DNA of 64,000 bases from the NCBI GenBank assembly GCA_947184155.2, contig CAMXCT020001757.1, positions 244,970 to 308,969 on the forward strand. The letters are read 5' to 3'. The notes under the pieces were generated by a model. It did no database searches. It was not told the origin of the DNA and saw only the letters and a list, made by a program, of their open reading frames with translations. Shown in pieces: positions 11,828 to 22,849 of this stretch; positions within the stretch are counted from its first letter, which is position 1, and every line of letters begins with the position of its first letter. The position numbers were made by a program, and so were the translations under genes. Source of the stretch: Cladocopium goreaui. Taxonomy: Eukaryota > Sar > Dinophyceae > Suessiales > Symbiodiniaceae.

Positions 11828-12373
11828 TCACCTCTCTTGAACAAGCACTGCCTGAGGTAAAGTGCCAAATACTTTGTAGTTGCGCATTCCTGGGTTGGGC
11901 CACAGGTTCAGGGATCTATGTAATTCTTTTCTCGTCAAGCCAGCTTTATCAACAGAAACTATGAATTTCATCCATGAATAATGTGCTTACAAGTCTCAGA
12001 TGTTCTCAGGTACTCATAGTGCTTCAAAGGCTTCTTTGTTGGCATACATTTGATCATTGCGATCTGCTTGTCCATTGGGTCCACAGGGTTCTTCTCAATG
12101 GTGGCCAGTGGCTGCTTCCTCCATGGAGGCAGTTCCTTTGGAGGTTCCATTGAACCTTTCATTGAAAACTGATGAAGTAAGTTGGGATGTCTATGAATCT
12201 CCAGTTCCAAATCCAATGGTTTCTATTTTGGATCCAAAGTGATTTTTATTGGAGGTTAAAATTGGTTAAAATTAAAATTGCCAATTTTAATTTTAACCTA
12301 TCCTGCCTTTAAAAGTAATACATAAACTGGTTAAAATTAAAATTGACAATTTTAATTTTAACCAATTTTAACC
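11828..12373. other. Non-coding part of copy A
   Basis: Collinear with 52611-53150 of copy B. It includes an AT-rich inverted block, GGTTAAAATTAAAATTG followed by CAATTTTAATTTTAACC, that can form a hairpin. The nested element inserted at the edge of this block. Confidence 0.6.
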
Positions 12374-15300
12374 TACTAATGTCAACCAGCCCTTTCGGGG
12401 GAGGGGCCCCTTGGTACCGCGTCAAAGGGACCTTGGAAATAAAGCGTTCCAGATTTTTCTAGCAAAAAACAATGATTTTCAGCGGAGAGGTCAAAATACA
12501 ACAGATTCTAGGGCATTACTTTCGCACTGTGCGCGAACTGTTTCTTAGAAGGTGGTTCGTTGCTGAAAAAACCAGGGGCCAGACCCATTCACGGGAATAT
12601 CTTGATTTACTATGATATATAATGTTTCTTCCCGACACCGATCAGATGTTAGATAAACAGACGTCAACTAATCAGGTGCATCAAAACCAACCAAAGAATT
12701 TATTTCATAGATAAGACCTTCTGCCTGCTGCATATAGTATTATCTGATGAGCAGAAACATGTTGGATGAAATGACGATGAATTGACAAAAAGGCCATCCT
12801 TCAACCGTTTTCCTGTTTGGTTTTGGTGTTGTTTTGTTCCCCTACTTTTTCCTGCTTTTACACTTCCGTTTTTGGTGGGTGGATGGTGGCCAGCACATTC
12901 TGCAGATTTGTAGAGTTTGCCAATTCAAATAGGCAAAGGGTTACAGCATGCGAATCCGATTCACGTTTGATTGTTTTCATTTTTTGTTTCGATTGTAGTT
13001 GTTTGCGTGTGTGAGTGCAGTACCCTCTCCACTTTTCACAGCTGCGCCTGTGTGTGATGATGAAAACAAAAGACGAGGTAATGATGTGATGTATGTTTCC
13101 GCAATGTTTGAATACTTTACAATAATTTGAGTTTTGTCAAGTGTGAATCTCGGTGAAGGTGTAAGAAGTGTTGTGCGTGTGCGCCATGCAGAACAGGTTC
13201 TTGTTTGCGTTTTTTCCGCACCTCCGTGTGTTAAATACATCTTAAATATCATTTATGTACCTTGTGATTGTGGACGTTTGAAAAAATAGTTCCTGTTTTC
13301 CATTGGCCTCTTTTTTTGTTCATGCGGTCCCTCTTCTCCAGAGTTCTTCACATCAACCGCCTATCACCAATCACTGGGTGCCGTCTCTTTCCACATCAGT
13401 CGATGAGTTTTACATAGATACATTTAGATATTCAGATTTGACACGGGAGTGCCGTGTGTAGTCAAACTGCATGAGCATGAGCCTCACACAATTTCAACAC
13501 CGTTTAGTTTCTAGCAGGAACAGTCAGTTTGTTTCATGATTGAATGTTTTGGGTCTGCGAAGATCCTCCTCCATACATCTATGGTACTATAGATCAGAGA
13601 TTTTTTTTTCAAACTTGAATGCGACGTGATCAAAAAATCATGGTGCGCAAAAAAAATGCAAAAACATCTCTGCCTGGAACCCTGAGGCTGCAGTCAAGAA
13701 TTCCAGCAGTCCTGTTTGCTTCATCGATCAATCGCCCAAAGTGGTCAGCAGAGTTTGTCACTTTATTTCTCAATCGTTGACGAACTGGTAAGCGCCCAAG
13801 TTTGACAGTTCACCAATGGTTCCTCAAAATATGCGGCTGACCACAGAAGTTCGTCAATGAAACAGGCAGTTCGTCAATATTGACGATCTGGTTCATAAAC
13901 GCAACCAAGTTCGTCAATGGTTCGTCAATAGCTGCTGACGACCGCAAAACTGCGTCAATGACCCAGAAAGTTCGTCAATGGCCAAAAAGTTCGTCAATAT
14001 TGACGAACACGTCTTGCACATTGACGAACTATTGACGAACCAGTTCGTCAATATTGACGAACTTTCTGGGTTGTTGACGAACTGTTGTCGTCACCACTTA
14101 TTGACGAACCATTGAAGAACCATTGGCGAACCATTGACGAACCATTGACGAAGTTGGCCGCGTTGACGAACCAGATCGTCAATATTGACGAACTGCCTGT
14201 TTCATTGACGAAACTTCTGTGGTCACCTGCATGTTTTGAGGAACCATGGGCGAACTTGGGCGCTTTGATGATCAGTTCGTCAATGAGGCCTCAGTGACAA
14301 ACCCTGCTCTCTCACGACGACCTTGCATGATCTATAGCCTCATGAAATGAATTGTCCTTCAATTGCCATGGTTGATCATTTGTAGATTTTTTTCTTTACC
14401 TTAGACACAGCTGACATTTGCAAGTTGGTATGTTTAAGCATTTTCTATTGCTGTACACAATAGACTGACAGAGAAAGTAGATATGTAGTTATACTTCAGG
14501 AGTAAAACCTTAAAATACGAGAGGACACCACCGGAAACAAAATTGTGTGCACACGGGAGATGGTCCAATGAAAGTGTGATGATGTGGTAAACGCTGCTAG
14601 GAAACAAATTCCAGGGGGCCTAGACGATCAATATGATCAATGTAATTTGGCACATGATGATGGTGAGGCATGCCCCAATGCGATATAATTTGAAAATATA
14701 CCAAAGTGTTGGCGTGTCATATTTTTTGTGTTTACTCTCGGGGCCCATTGGCTAGCTTGGGAATTTCCGTCAAAATGTCTAACTTTGCCAAACAAATGCA
14801 TGGTTGCTTTCTTTGATACTTGTAATGTTTGCAGTACTGCAAAGCCACCCCTTCCAAGATTCCCACACAACCCCCTAGCTGCCAAAAACAAACAACTTTA
14901 GATGGACTTATATATTTCATCTGGTATCTGCAAAATTTCAAGGCAGTGTGAAATTATCGGCCTGGAACGCACGATCCCAAAAAGCGAGCGAGGCGAGCAG
15001 CATTGTTTTACACTATGGGGTATCACTTCTTTACTTGAAAACACGTATTTTCACGCTGAGCAAAATTTCATCCGAGCTAGAAACTAGTGGCACATTGATG
15101 CAAGTCTGAGCAGATGCCAACATAGATTTCCTTTTCAAATTTGGATAAATTTGTGGTGGTTTGGTGGTTCTTTTGCTCTATGGTATGTTTTCTTGTTTTA
15201 CATCTGTTGGTAGGAACAACATTGAACAACGACGTAGGCTGGCTGAGGCTTGTCGACCTGCTTCAGAAATTATAGCTGGAGTCGCCCAGGATGCAAATCT

Positions 15301-15617
15301 GTCTGCAAATGCAAAGATCATAGCGGATCTGGTTTGGCCGGTTCAAATTCCACATTCCATGCTTGTGCTGTGCAAGCATCCCAGTCCCCGGGAAAAAAAT
15401 TAGCAACCAGGAAATTAGTTTTGCGTTTTGGTCTAGATTTGGGTGGGAGAAATAGATCGCGCCAGAAATGTTGAAAATCTTCCTGCGCGGCGACAGTGCT
15501 TAAAAAACGTCATGTTTTTTCGCATACTGCCTGGAACATGCTATTTTATTGCTTCTTGTTCGCGGCACAGCCACCCGTAAGGGACCCTTGCCCCGAAAGG
15601 GCTCGTTGACATTAGTA
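12374..15617. mobile_element. Nested non-autonomous element, 3.2 kb, 8-bp target duplication
   Basis: The terminal inverted repeats are about 27 bp, beginning TACTAATGTCAAC at 12374 and ending GTTGACATTAGTA at 15617, each joined to AGCCCTTTCGGGG. The target duplication TTTTAACC lies at 12366-12373 and 15618-15625. Copy B has one TTTTAACC at the matching place (near 53153-53160) and no insertion, so it serves as the empty site. An 8-bp duplication is typical of hAT and P superfamilies, but no transposase is visible, so the class is inferred. Plus- and minus-strand frames inside (12817-13014, 12977-13252, 14637-14891) are short and unrecognised. Confidence 0.85.
13775..14283. repeat. 510-bp imperfect palindrome built of TTCGTCAAT repeats
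   Basis: The arms pair about a centre near 14031. For example GACCACAGAAG at 13839 pairs with CTTCTGTGGTC ending 14224, and GCGCCCAAGTT on the left pairs with AACTTGGGCGC on the right. Within each arm the word TTCGTCAAT and its complement ATTGACGAA recur, and GTTCGTCAATATTGACGAAC, itself a 20-bp palindrome, occurs at 13989-14008 and 14043-14062. Confidence 0.85.
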
Positions 15618-15628
15618 TTTTAACCTCC

Positions 15629-16062
15629 TTATTTTTCCAATTTGAAACCTTTACAGTCATCATGCATGACCTGAATGAATTGTATCCAGAGTTGCCAAGA
15701 GCCACTCAAACAAAGGAAATGGATGGGCATCAGCTTCGGCCAAGGAGATCTTGCACCTCCTTTTTGATTCCAGTATTGGACACTAGTGCAATGATTGTGA
15801 TACCTCAGGTTCAGATCATCAGCTCCCATCATCATTCCAAAGCTGGTCATGTGCATCCATCAAGGCTTCAAAAATGATTCTACAGGTCCATCACCACTAC
15901 ATTGATCAATATGACTTGACAGCTTCAGCCATGCAGAAATGCTCATATCACAGATATCATGTTTTACTTCAATTTGAATGTAGTTTATCAAGGAGATCTT
16001 GCACCTCCTTAAAGAGTCGCTTGCGCCCATACTCTCCAATCATTTCTCCAGGGAAGCTCAAT
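15629..16062 (-). pseudogene. Exon remnants of the copy A multi-exon gene
   Basis: The minus-strand frame 15856-15629 matches 53396-53154 of copy B, including FGMMM.ADDLNLRYHNHC. A second short segment just before the 21-mer at 15990-16010 reads GRKRLFKEVQDLLDKL on the minus strand and matches B near 53524. No function is recognised. Confidence 0.4.
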
Positions 16063-16239
16063 CTAGCCTGATCCAAGTTAATCCTTAATGATTACCCGGT
16101 TTACGGATTAGCGGTTTACGGATTAGCCCGCGGACCGGGGCACAGGTTCCACATTAAGTATTTAAAATTAAAGGTTTTGGGGCCTTCTTTCTTCCAAACA
16201 GCATTTACCTTTCGGCCTCAGCAAATCCAAACCCCCGGG

Positions 16240-17110
16240 AAGCAGAAATCAGGCCGAAAGTGCTTAAAAGGGGTTTGCTCTGGCAGGAATCAGGCCGAAA
16301 GTGCTTAAAAGGGGTTTGGCGGTGGACTTGCCAGAGCAAACCCCTTTTAAGCAGAAATCAGGCCGAAAGTGCTTAAAAGGGGTTTGGCGGTGGACTTGCC
16401 AGAGCAAACCCCTTTTAAGCAGAAATCATGCCGAAAGTGCTTAAAAGGGGTTTGGCGGTGGACTTGCCAGAGCAAACCCCTTTTAAGCAGAAATCAGGCC
16501 GAAAGTGCTTAAAAGAGCTTTGGCGGTGAACTTGCCAGAGCAAACCCCTTTTAAGCAGAAATCAGGCCGAAAGTGCTTAAAAGGGCTTTTGGCGGTGGAC
16601 TTGCCAGAGCAAACCCCTTTTAAGCAGAAATCAGGCCGAAAGTGCTTAAAAGGGCTTTGGCGGTGGACTTGCCAGAGCAAAGCCCTTTTTAGCAGACATC
16701 CGCCCGAAAGTGCTTAAAAGGGCTTTGGCGGTGGACTTGCCAGAGCAAAGCACTTTTTAGCAGAAATCAGGCCGAAAGTGCTTAAAAGGGCTTTGGCGGT
16801 GGACTTGCCAGAGCAAAGCCCTTTTAAGCAGAAATCAGGCCGAAAGTGCTTAAAAGGGGTTTTGGCGGTGGACTTGCCAGAGCAAACCCTTTTAAGCAGA
16901 AATCAGGCCGAAAGTGCTTAAAAGTGGTTTGGCGGTGGACTTGCCAGAGCAAACCCCTTTTAAGCAGAAATCAGGCCGAAAGTGCTTAAAAGAGGTTTGG
17001 CGGTGGACTTGCCAGAGCAAACCCCTTTTAAGCAGAAATCAGGCCGAAAGTGCTTAAAAGGGGTATGGCGGTGGACTTGCCAGAGCAAACCCCTTTTAAG
17101 CAGAAATCAA
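16240..17110 (+). repeat. 68-bp tandem array, left foldback arm (about 13 units)
   Basis: The unit begins AAGCAGAAATCAGGCCGAAA. It also contains an internal inverted repeat, AAAAGGGGTTTG and CAAACCCCTTTT, around GCGGTGGACTTGCCAGAG, so each unit can form its own hairpin. Confidence 0.95.
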
Positions 17111-18368
17111 GCCTTGGTTGCTTGCAGCCGGGCCGCGGCGCCAGGAAAACGCAAAAACGCGCGTAGATCGACGATCTACGCGCGATTTTGCGTTATACCA
17201 GGGTTTTGGCCACGCTGGGCTCCGTCGTGGCCGGGATCCTACGTATCGCTGTTCCGGCTACGCTGGTTTTTGGCCTTGGTTGCTTGCCGCGGGGCCGCGG
17301 CGCCACGAAAACGCAAAAACGCGCGTAGATCGACGATCTACGCGCGATTTGGCGTTATACCAGGGTTTGGTCGCGCTGGGCTCTGTCGTGGCCGGGATCC
17401 TACGTATCGCTGTTCCGGCTACGCTGGTTTTTGGCCTTGGTTGCTTGCCGCGGGGCCGCGGCGCCAGGAAAACGCAAAAACGCGCGTAGATCGATCTACG
17501 CGCGATTTTGCGTTATACCGGTGTTTTGGCCGCGCTGGGCTCTGTCGTGGCCGGAATCCTGCATATAGTTGTTCCGGCTACGCTGGTTTTTGGCCTTGGT
17601 TGCTTGCCGCGGGGCCGCAGCGCCAGGAAAACGCAAAAACGCACGTAGATCGACGATCTACGCGCGATTTTGCGTTATACCGGCGTTTTGGCCGCGCTGG
17701 GCTCGCCGTGGCCGGGATCCTGCATAGTTGTTCCGGCTACGGTGGTTTTTGGCCTTGGTTGCTTGCCGCGGGGCCGCCGGGCAGACGCAAGATGACACCC
17801 GTCACGCCGGGGAAAACGCAAAAACGCGCGTAGATCGACGATCTACGCGCGTTTTTGCTTTTTGAGCCCGGTTTCGCTGGGCACAGCAGTCCCAGCGCCC
17901 ACTGGAGAGGCCGTAAAGGCTCGGGACCGCCGGGTCTCGGCGATTTATCCAGCGGACTGAAGTTCAGCCCCCGGGCGCCGCACCCGCACCAAGGCTCGAT
18001 TCTCCCCCGGCGCGCCCTTCACAGGCTTGGGCTTGGCGTTTTGCTTGAAGGAAGCGAGTCATCGCACGGTCAGTGTAGCAAGTCACTCATGTGGTCGGAT
18101 TTTGCGTAATGCCCGGGTTATTGCCATGCTGGGCTTTGTCGTGGCCGGAATCCTGCATAGTTGTTCCGGCTACGCTGGTTTTTGGCCTTGGTTGCTTGCA
18201 GCGGGGCCGCGGCGCCAGGAAAACCCAAAAGACTTTGCGTTATACCAGGGTTTTGGCCCCGCTGGGCTCTGTCGTGGCCGGAATCCTGCGTAGCTGTTCC
18301 GGCTACGCTAGTTTTTGGCCTTGGTTGCTGGCATCGGGGCCGCGGCGCCAGGAAAACGCAAAAACACG
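17111..18368 (+). repeat. Central about 160-bp repeats of the foldback element
   Basis: Units start CCTTGGTTGCTTGC near 17112, 17273, 17435, 17596 and 17754, with partial copies after 18110. Most contain CGCGCGTAGATCG and its reverse complement separated by one base. GC content is much higher than in the surroundings. A GC-rich non-repeat spacer lies at about 17850-18100. Frames such as 16982-17833 are artefacts. Confidence 0.85.
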
Positions 18369-19460
18369 CGTTTGCTCTGGCAAGTCCACCGCCAAACCCC
18401 TTTTAGGCACTTTCGGCCTGCTTTCTGCTTCCCGGGGGTTTGCTTTGGAAAGTCCACCGCCAAACCCCTTTTAAGCACTTTCGGCTTGATTTCTGCTTAA
18501 AAGGGGTTTGCTCTGGCAAGTCCACCGCCAAACCCCTTTAAGCACTTTCGGCCTGATTTCTGCTTAAAAGGGGTTTGCTCTGGCAAGTCCACCGCCAAAC
18601 CCCTTTTAAGCACTTTCGGCCTGATTTCTGCTTAAAAGGGGTTTGCTCTGGCAAGTCCACCGCCAAACCTCTTTTAAGCACTTTCGGCCTGATTTCTGCT
18701 TAAAAGGGGTTTGCTCTGGCAAGTCCACCGCCAAACCCCTTTTAAGCACTTTCGGCCTGATTTCTGCTTAAAAGGGGTTTGCTCTGGCAAGTCCACCGCC
18801 AAAACCCCCTTTAAGCACTTTCGGCCTGATTTCTGCTTAAAAGGGGTTTGCTCTGGCAAGTCCACCGCCAAAACCCCTTTTAAGCACTTTCGGCCTGCAC
18901 TTTCGGCCTGATTTCTGCTTAAAAGGGGTTTGCTCTGGCAAGTCCACCGCCAAACCTCTTTTAAGCACTTTCGGCCTGATTTCTGCTTAAAAGGGGTTTG
19001 CTCTGGCAAGTCCACCGCCAAAGCCCTTTTAAGCACTTTCGGCCTGATTTCTGCTTAAAAGGGGTTTGGTCTGGCAAGTCCACCGCCAAAGCCCTTTTAA
19101 GCACTTTCGGCCTGATTTCTGCTAAAAAGGGCTTTGCTCTGGCAAGTCCACCGCCAAAGCCCTTTTAAGCACTTTCGGCCTGATTTCTGCTAAAAAGGGC
19201 TTTGCTCTGGCAGTCCACCGCCAAAGCCCTTTTAAGCACTTTCGGCCTGATTTCTGCTAAAAAGGGCTTTGCTCTGGCAAGTCCACCGCCAAAGCCCTTT
19301 TAAGCACTTTCGGCCTGATTTCTGCTTAAAAGGGCTTTGCTCTGGCAAGTCCACCGCCAAACCCCTTTGAAGCACTTTCGGCCTGATTTCTGCTTAAAAG
19401 GGCTTTGCTCTGGCAAGTCCACTGCCAAACCCGGCCGAAGCACTTTCGCCAGGATTTCTG
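18369..19460 (-). repeat. 68-bp tandem array, right foldback arm (about 16 units)
   Basis: The same 68-bp unit as at 16240-17110, in the opposite orientation (TTTGCTCTGGCAAGTCCACC ... TTTCGGCCTGATTTCTGCTT). CCCC versus GCCC variants are grouped along both arms, which suggests local unit-by-unit expansion. Confidence 0.95.
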
Positions 19461-19676
19461 GTTCCCAGATTGGAAATGTCACCGTCCTATCTATGCTTTA
19501 AACCGGATTACGGATTAGGTCTCGGATTACGGATTCGACTCTTTGGGGCTTCTGAGACGGATTCCGGGATTACGGATTAAGGTAAGGCCCGTGAGCATTT
19601 GGTACAGCTTAGTCAATTGACTCAATCTACATTTGAATCCTCATCCTCTTTGGGTTTTTCGGCTTGCTCTCCAGCA

Positions 19677-20135
19677 TCAATAGATATTTTGAGAAAGGAG
19701 ATCTTGCACCTCCTTTGTAAAGATGAGAAACCTAAAACATAAATTGCAATGCATTAAAGTGCAATTTATTGAAAGCCTGGTTGCAGTGCAGGTTGGATTC
19801 ATGCAGCACCCATTTCGCCAATGCGCTTCTTTCCCACAAATTGCGCATGTTCTCAAGTAGCTTGTAGAAGGCGAGGTGGCAGGCGCTGGGGTACTTGGAG
19901 GGGGCATTGGAAGGGGCATTGGAGAAGCACCTGGAGGGTCATGAGAACTTGGAGGGGCACCTGGAATAGGTGCTGGAGGAGGTGTATTTGGAGGTGGTAA
20001 AGGTTGCGATTGGGCATTGACATGAGGTGTCAATGCCTGGATCACCTGGTTTTGTAGCCTGATCAGCTCCAAAACACGGTCAATCTCCTCATCTCCAGGC
20101 CTCCTGCGAGAGGAACTTGATTGTCCAGCTCCCAT
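19677..20135 (-). CDS. Proline-rich zinc-finger protein of copy A
   Basis: 152 codons. The start MGAGQSSSSRRRPGDEE fits the N-myristoylation consensus (MGxxxS). Residues about 20-36 are a likely helix (IDRVLELIRLQNQVIQAL). Residues about 45-95 are rich in Pro, Ala and Ser. Residues about 96-130 carry paired cysteines (CAICG, then CCMNPTC and a later MHCNLC), which could bind zinc. The frame runs through a 21-bp hairpin repeat at its end (KEVQDLL), so the true 3' end may be a splice donor at that repeat. It is nearly identical to 54955-55410 in copy B. Conservation of the frame in both copies supports coding. Function is unknown; an accessory or structural protein of the element is an inference. 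Confidence 0.6.
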   Translation of the reverse strand: MGAGQSSSSRRRPGDEEIDRVLELIRLQNQVIQALTPHVNAQSQPLPPPNTPPPAPIPGAPPSSHDPPGASPMPLPMPPPSTPAPATSPSTSYLRTCAICGKEAHWRNGCCMNPTCTATRLSINCTLMHCNLCFRFLIFTKEVQDLLSQNIY

Positions 20136-20521
20136 AGCAACAGCAAGGAAAAAATTCGAGCACTGAAACAGGAGCTAGAAAGCCAAAGCAGCTTCAGTTG
20201 CAAAATCCATTCTCAACACTGCAATTTCCATGCCAAACAATTTCAACATTCCAAATTCCAGACAAAACTTCTCAAATCCAGAATTCCAATCCAACATTAA
20301 ACATTAAAGCCACATCCTATGAAAGTCTATAAGCCATTTTTGAAATCCACCCAGACACTAAACGCTCAAGTTCCAAATGTCAGGAGATCTTGCACCTCCT
20401 TAAGACAGAAAAGTGGAAAGACTATTTCCTATTTTCCTATAGAGAACTCTCAGGAGATTTTACACCTCCTTGAAACATGCAACAGAAATCAGCAGCCTTT
20501 TTTTTTGCAATTTCATCCAAT

Positions 20522-21690
20522 CTAATCCACATCCTGTCCAACCTTCCACTTTCGAATTTCCTCAGTCAAAAATTCAATCACAGATTGTTCAGTAGCACCA
20601 TTGTGCAAATCAGCAATGCATGCCTGGGCCAAATCCAAGCCAACTTCTCTTGAAATTTTGTTCAAAGTGAAAGATTTGATTTGTTTCTTGTCTCCAAAAT
20701 TTCGTTTGACACCTAAAGCACCATACTTTCGACTGCCTTTGGCAGGATAATCTTCCAAGCGATATTCAGGAGATGCCAAGTCAACAGCAGCAGGTTCAGG
20801 ATCAGCAACTGCAACAGCCGAGCTTCAACATCCTCTTCTTCAGAAGTGCCAAGTACTGCTTCACATGCAGCACGCTTTTTCAAGATTGCAGCAGGCCTTT
20901 TCAAGACTGCAGCAGGCTTTTTCCCACCTGCAGATTGCCTATAGATCTTCAAAGATTCATTGGGAATTTCAGATTCAAATTTGTTTTCACCAAAAGCAGC
21001 AATGGCAAAGCCATTTGGTCCTTCACTCATAGTAGCTTTCTCCACCTTGCTATCCACAAAGCGACATACCACCATGGCAGTAGAATCGATCCAGGTTCCA
21101 GCACTCACAGGCTTCTTAGGACTTGCTTGGCTCTCTTCACTCGACACTTCTATCAATTGATGCTCTTGGCTATCCAATGTTTCTGAGCTGTGGCCTGGAG
21201 GATTTTTTTGCAAAAGTGGTTCATTCACAGGCAACTGTGGGATGGAGCTCGCATTGGAACTTTGTCTCATGAGCCTTCGCTTGGCAATGGCTTTCTGAAC
21301 AAACTTGCCTTTCTGCCGGTTCCCATGGAATTCTGAGCACTCCAGATAGATCTTCACAAGCTCACCCATCCAAGGCTCATATTTTTTACTTGAAATTGAC
21401 CATTTTGCTTTTGTTCTGATGTGTTGCTCACGTTCGACAAGTGCAGAAGACCACTTCTTCGCTTCGTCACTCAAAGTGCGAGGGTTGACTTTCAAGGCAG
21501 CTTCCTTCAAGCAGTCTTTGGATGGTCGAATTGTTTTCTGGAACATCAAGCCCAGAATTTTTCGATAATGCTTGCAAACTTGATCAATTTCAACATCCAA
21601 GTACTCCTTGGGAGCCAAACAAGCCACCTCTGCTTTCAAACATTTGCAAAGGTCTTGAATCATGAACAGAAGCAGTGTTCTTAGCTCTAC
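20522..21690 (-). pseudogene. KRPAA-repeat protein, copy A (frameshifted)
   Basis: The start ATG in copy B (MTRAKNTASVQDLCKC) corresponds to MSRAKNTAS near 21690 here, but a 7-bp insertion (extra ATGATTC near 21665) shifts the frame. The main frame 21663-20713 covers VDIDQVCKHYR-like, GELVKIYLECSEFHGNRQKG and MVVCRFVDSKVEKATMSEG regions and two KRPAA-type units. A 4-bp loss near 20817 shifts it again, and the true C-terminus (YRLEDYPAKGSRKYGAL ... KVGQDVD) continues in the frame 20779-20522. Function is unknown. Basic repeats suggest nucleic-acid binding. Confidence 0.6.
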
Positions 21691-21844
21691 TCATCTTGAG
21701 AAATCAACTGCAGATGCGATGCACAAACATTACATGCAGGAAAACAAAACACCAAAAGGATATCTTGCATCTGCTTGAAGCAACCTCCAAAGGTTGGTCT
21801 TGATGCAATGATGATGTCAAAGATGTATCAAACAACAGTGAAAA

Positions 21845-22020
21845 AAATCCTCCTTAAAAAAAAATAAGGAGGAATTTTCAAAAAAAACGCCTTAATTAAG
21901 GAGAATTCCTCCTTAATTAAGGTGGAATTCCTTAATTAAGGAAAAATTCCTCCTTAATTAGGGTGGAATTCCTTTAAAAAAAACTCCTTAAATTAAATAA
22001 GGAGGAATGGAAGTTCTGGG
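21845..22020. repeat. Copy A right terminal and subterminal repeats
   Basis: Repeated AAGGAGGAATT and CCTTAATTAAGGAGGAATTCC-like words in both orientations, ending GGAATGGAAGTTCTGGG. They share the AAGGAG hexamer with the internal 21-bp hairpins. Confidence 0.85.
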
Positions 22021-22022
22021 TT

Positions 22023-22849
22023 CGCAAGAGAACAACTATTAGACGATAGTTTATAAATCTGTTGTCTTCCTCCTAAGCCATGCTAACTACGTGAAATCTG
22101 ACAAGTGGTCAAGAAGCCAAAAGATTCAAAAGGCACCACGCACACTGCGCATCAGTCATGTTGTTTGGAATAGTGGCGTAGCTCTTGGTTTCTTAGGGGC
22201 CCTGCAAGCGCTGCAATGGATTCATGCAAGAACATTGCTCATCACACGTCCTTCATGTCTCTGAAGTTCCAATTCTTTGACAATAGCCTGCAGATCTGCT
22301 CTTGTCACCTACTAAAAGAAGAAACCCTACAAGAAACAAACACACGGCACAGGCACTCAAGTCACAACATGCACGCAACTTGCCAAAACCCCAGGAACAA
22401 TCAACATGATGCAACATGTAATATTGATGAGTGCCTGGGTGAATCTTTAACTTGTAACGAAACCAATATTCCCTGATATTCCTAGGCTTGCCTATATATG
22501 CAGCTGTGGATTTCCAGCACCCAATCATGGTGTGGAATTTTGCGTTTGTTGTTTAAATTTTGTGGTGAACATGTGCCTGGTACTTTCCAGGGAAAAAACT
22601 TATTCAGCTCAGCCATGCCAAAATTCAGGTGCAGTCACACTAAACGACAAAAAAGAACGACTTCCCCTTTTGTATATGTACCCTAGTACGGTCTCCTGTG
22701 GGCACTTCCGTGCTGCGAATTGAACACGTACCTCCGTATTGCTCAAATTGCGCCACCGTACCGCTATAACATCGCCCGTGCACCGCCCCACCGCCCCACC
22801 GCACCATCGTACCATGTTTGATACACCTCCATAGCATTGCTCTTGAAAA
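22023..22849. other. No recognised gene
   Basis: Short frames only. A GGTACGGTGGCGCAATTTG-type segment (22680-22820) is rich in CCGCACC and CCGTACC words and is probably another dispersed repeat. Confidence 0.5.

Larger units (their letters stand above)
16063..19612. mobile_element. Nested foldback-type element, 3.55 kb, 5-bp target duplication
   Basis: TCAAT occurs at 16058-16062 and 19613-19617. Copy B has the uninterrupted sequence AGCTCAATTGACTC near 53588-53600. The insertion starts CTAGCC and ends GCTTAG, with GGATTACGGATTA-type words close to both ends. Most of its body is two long arms of 68-bp units in opposite orientation around a centre of about 160-bp units, which is the architecture of Foldback transposons. 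No protein gene is visible. Long frames in the arrays exist only because the unit sequence lacks stops. Confidence 0.8.
9634..21776. repeat. 21-bp hairpin repeat set of copy A
   Basis: Eight main copies: 9634-9654, 11486-11506, 15742-15762, 15990-16010, 19695-19715, 20381-20401, 20451-20471 and a degenerate one at 21756-21776. A further variant lies at 9658-9678. All have arms AAGGAG (or CAGGAG) and CTCCTT separated by exactly nine bases, usually ATCTTGCAC on the plus strand. Every copy has its counterpart in copy B, and none falls inside the two nested insertions. On the minus (coding) strand the loop reads GTGCAAGAT, giving GAG followed by GTGCAAG, which resembles a splice donor. Confidence 0.9.
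9519..22020 (-). mobile_element. DNA transposon copy A (12.5 kb, with nested insertions)
   Basis: The left end CCCAGAACTTCCATTCC at 9519 is matched in reverse complement by GGAATGGAAGTTCTGGG ending at 22020. The flanks repeat TT (9517-9518 and 22021-22022), giving a 2-bp target duplication. All recognisable internal genes are on the minus strand: transposase remnant, a scrap of the lysine-rich gene, the MGAGQS zinc-finger protein and the KRPAA protein. It is collinear with copy B. Relative to B it has lost about 1.34 kb (junction near 11827) and about 1.32 kb (junction near 19678), and gained two insertions (12374-15617, 16063-19612). D-x2-H transposase, 2-bp duplication and AAGGAG subterminal repeats are reminiscent of CMC/EnSpm elements, but the termini are CCC rather than CACTA, so the superfamily is an inference. 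Confidence 0.85.

Noticed and set aside
16240..19460. Regular repeats that might be read as a CRISPR array
   Set aside because: Units are contiguous 68-bp tandem repeats with no unique spacers, in two opposite arms, in a eukaryotic setting without cas genes.
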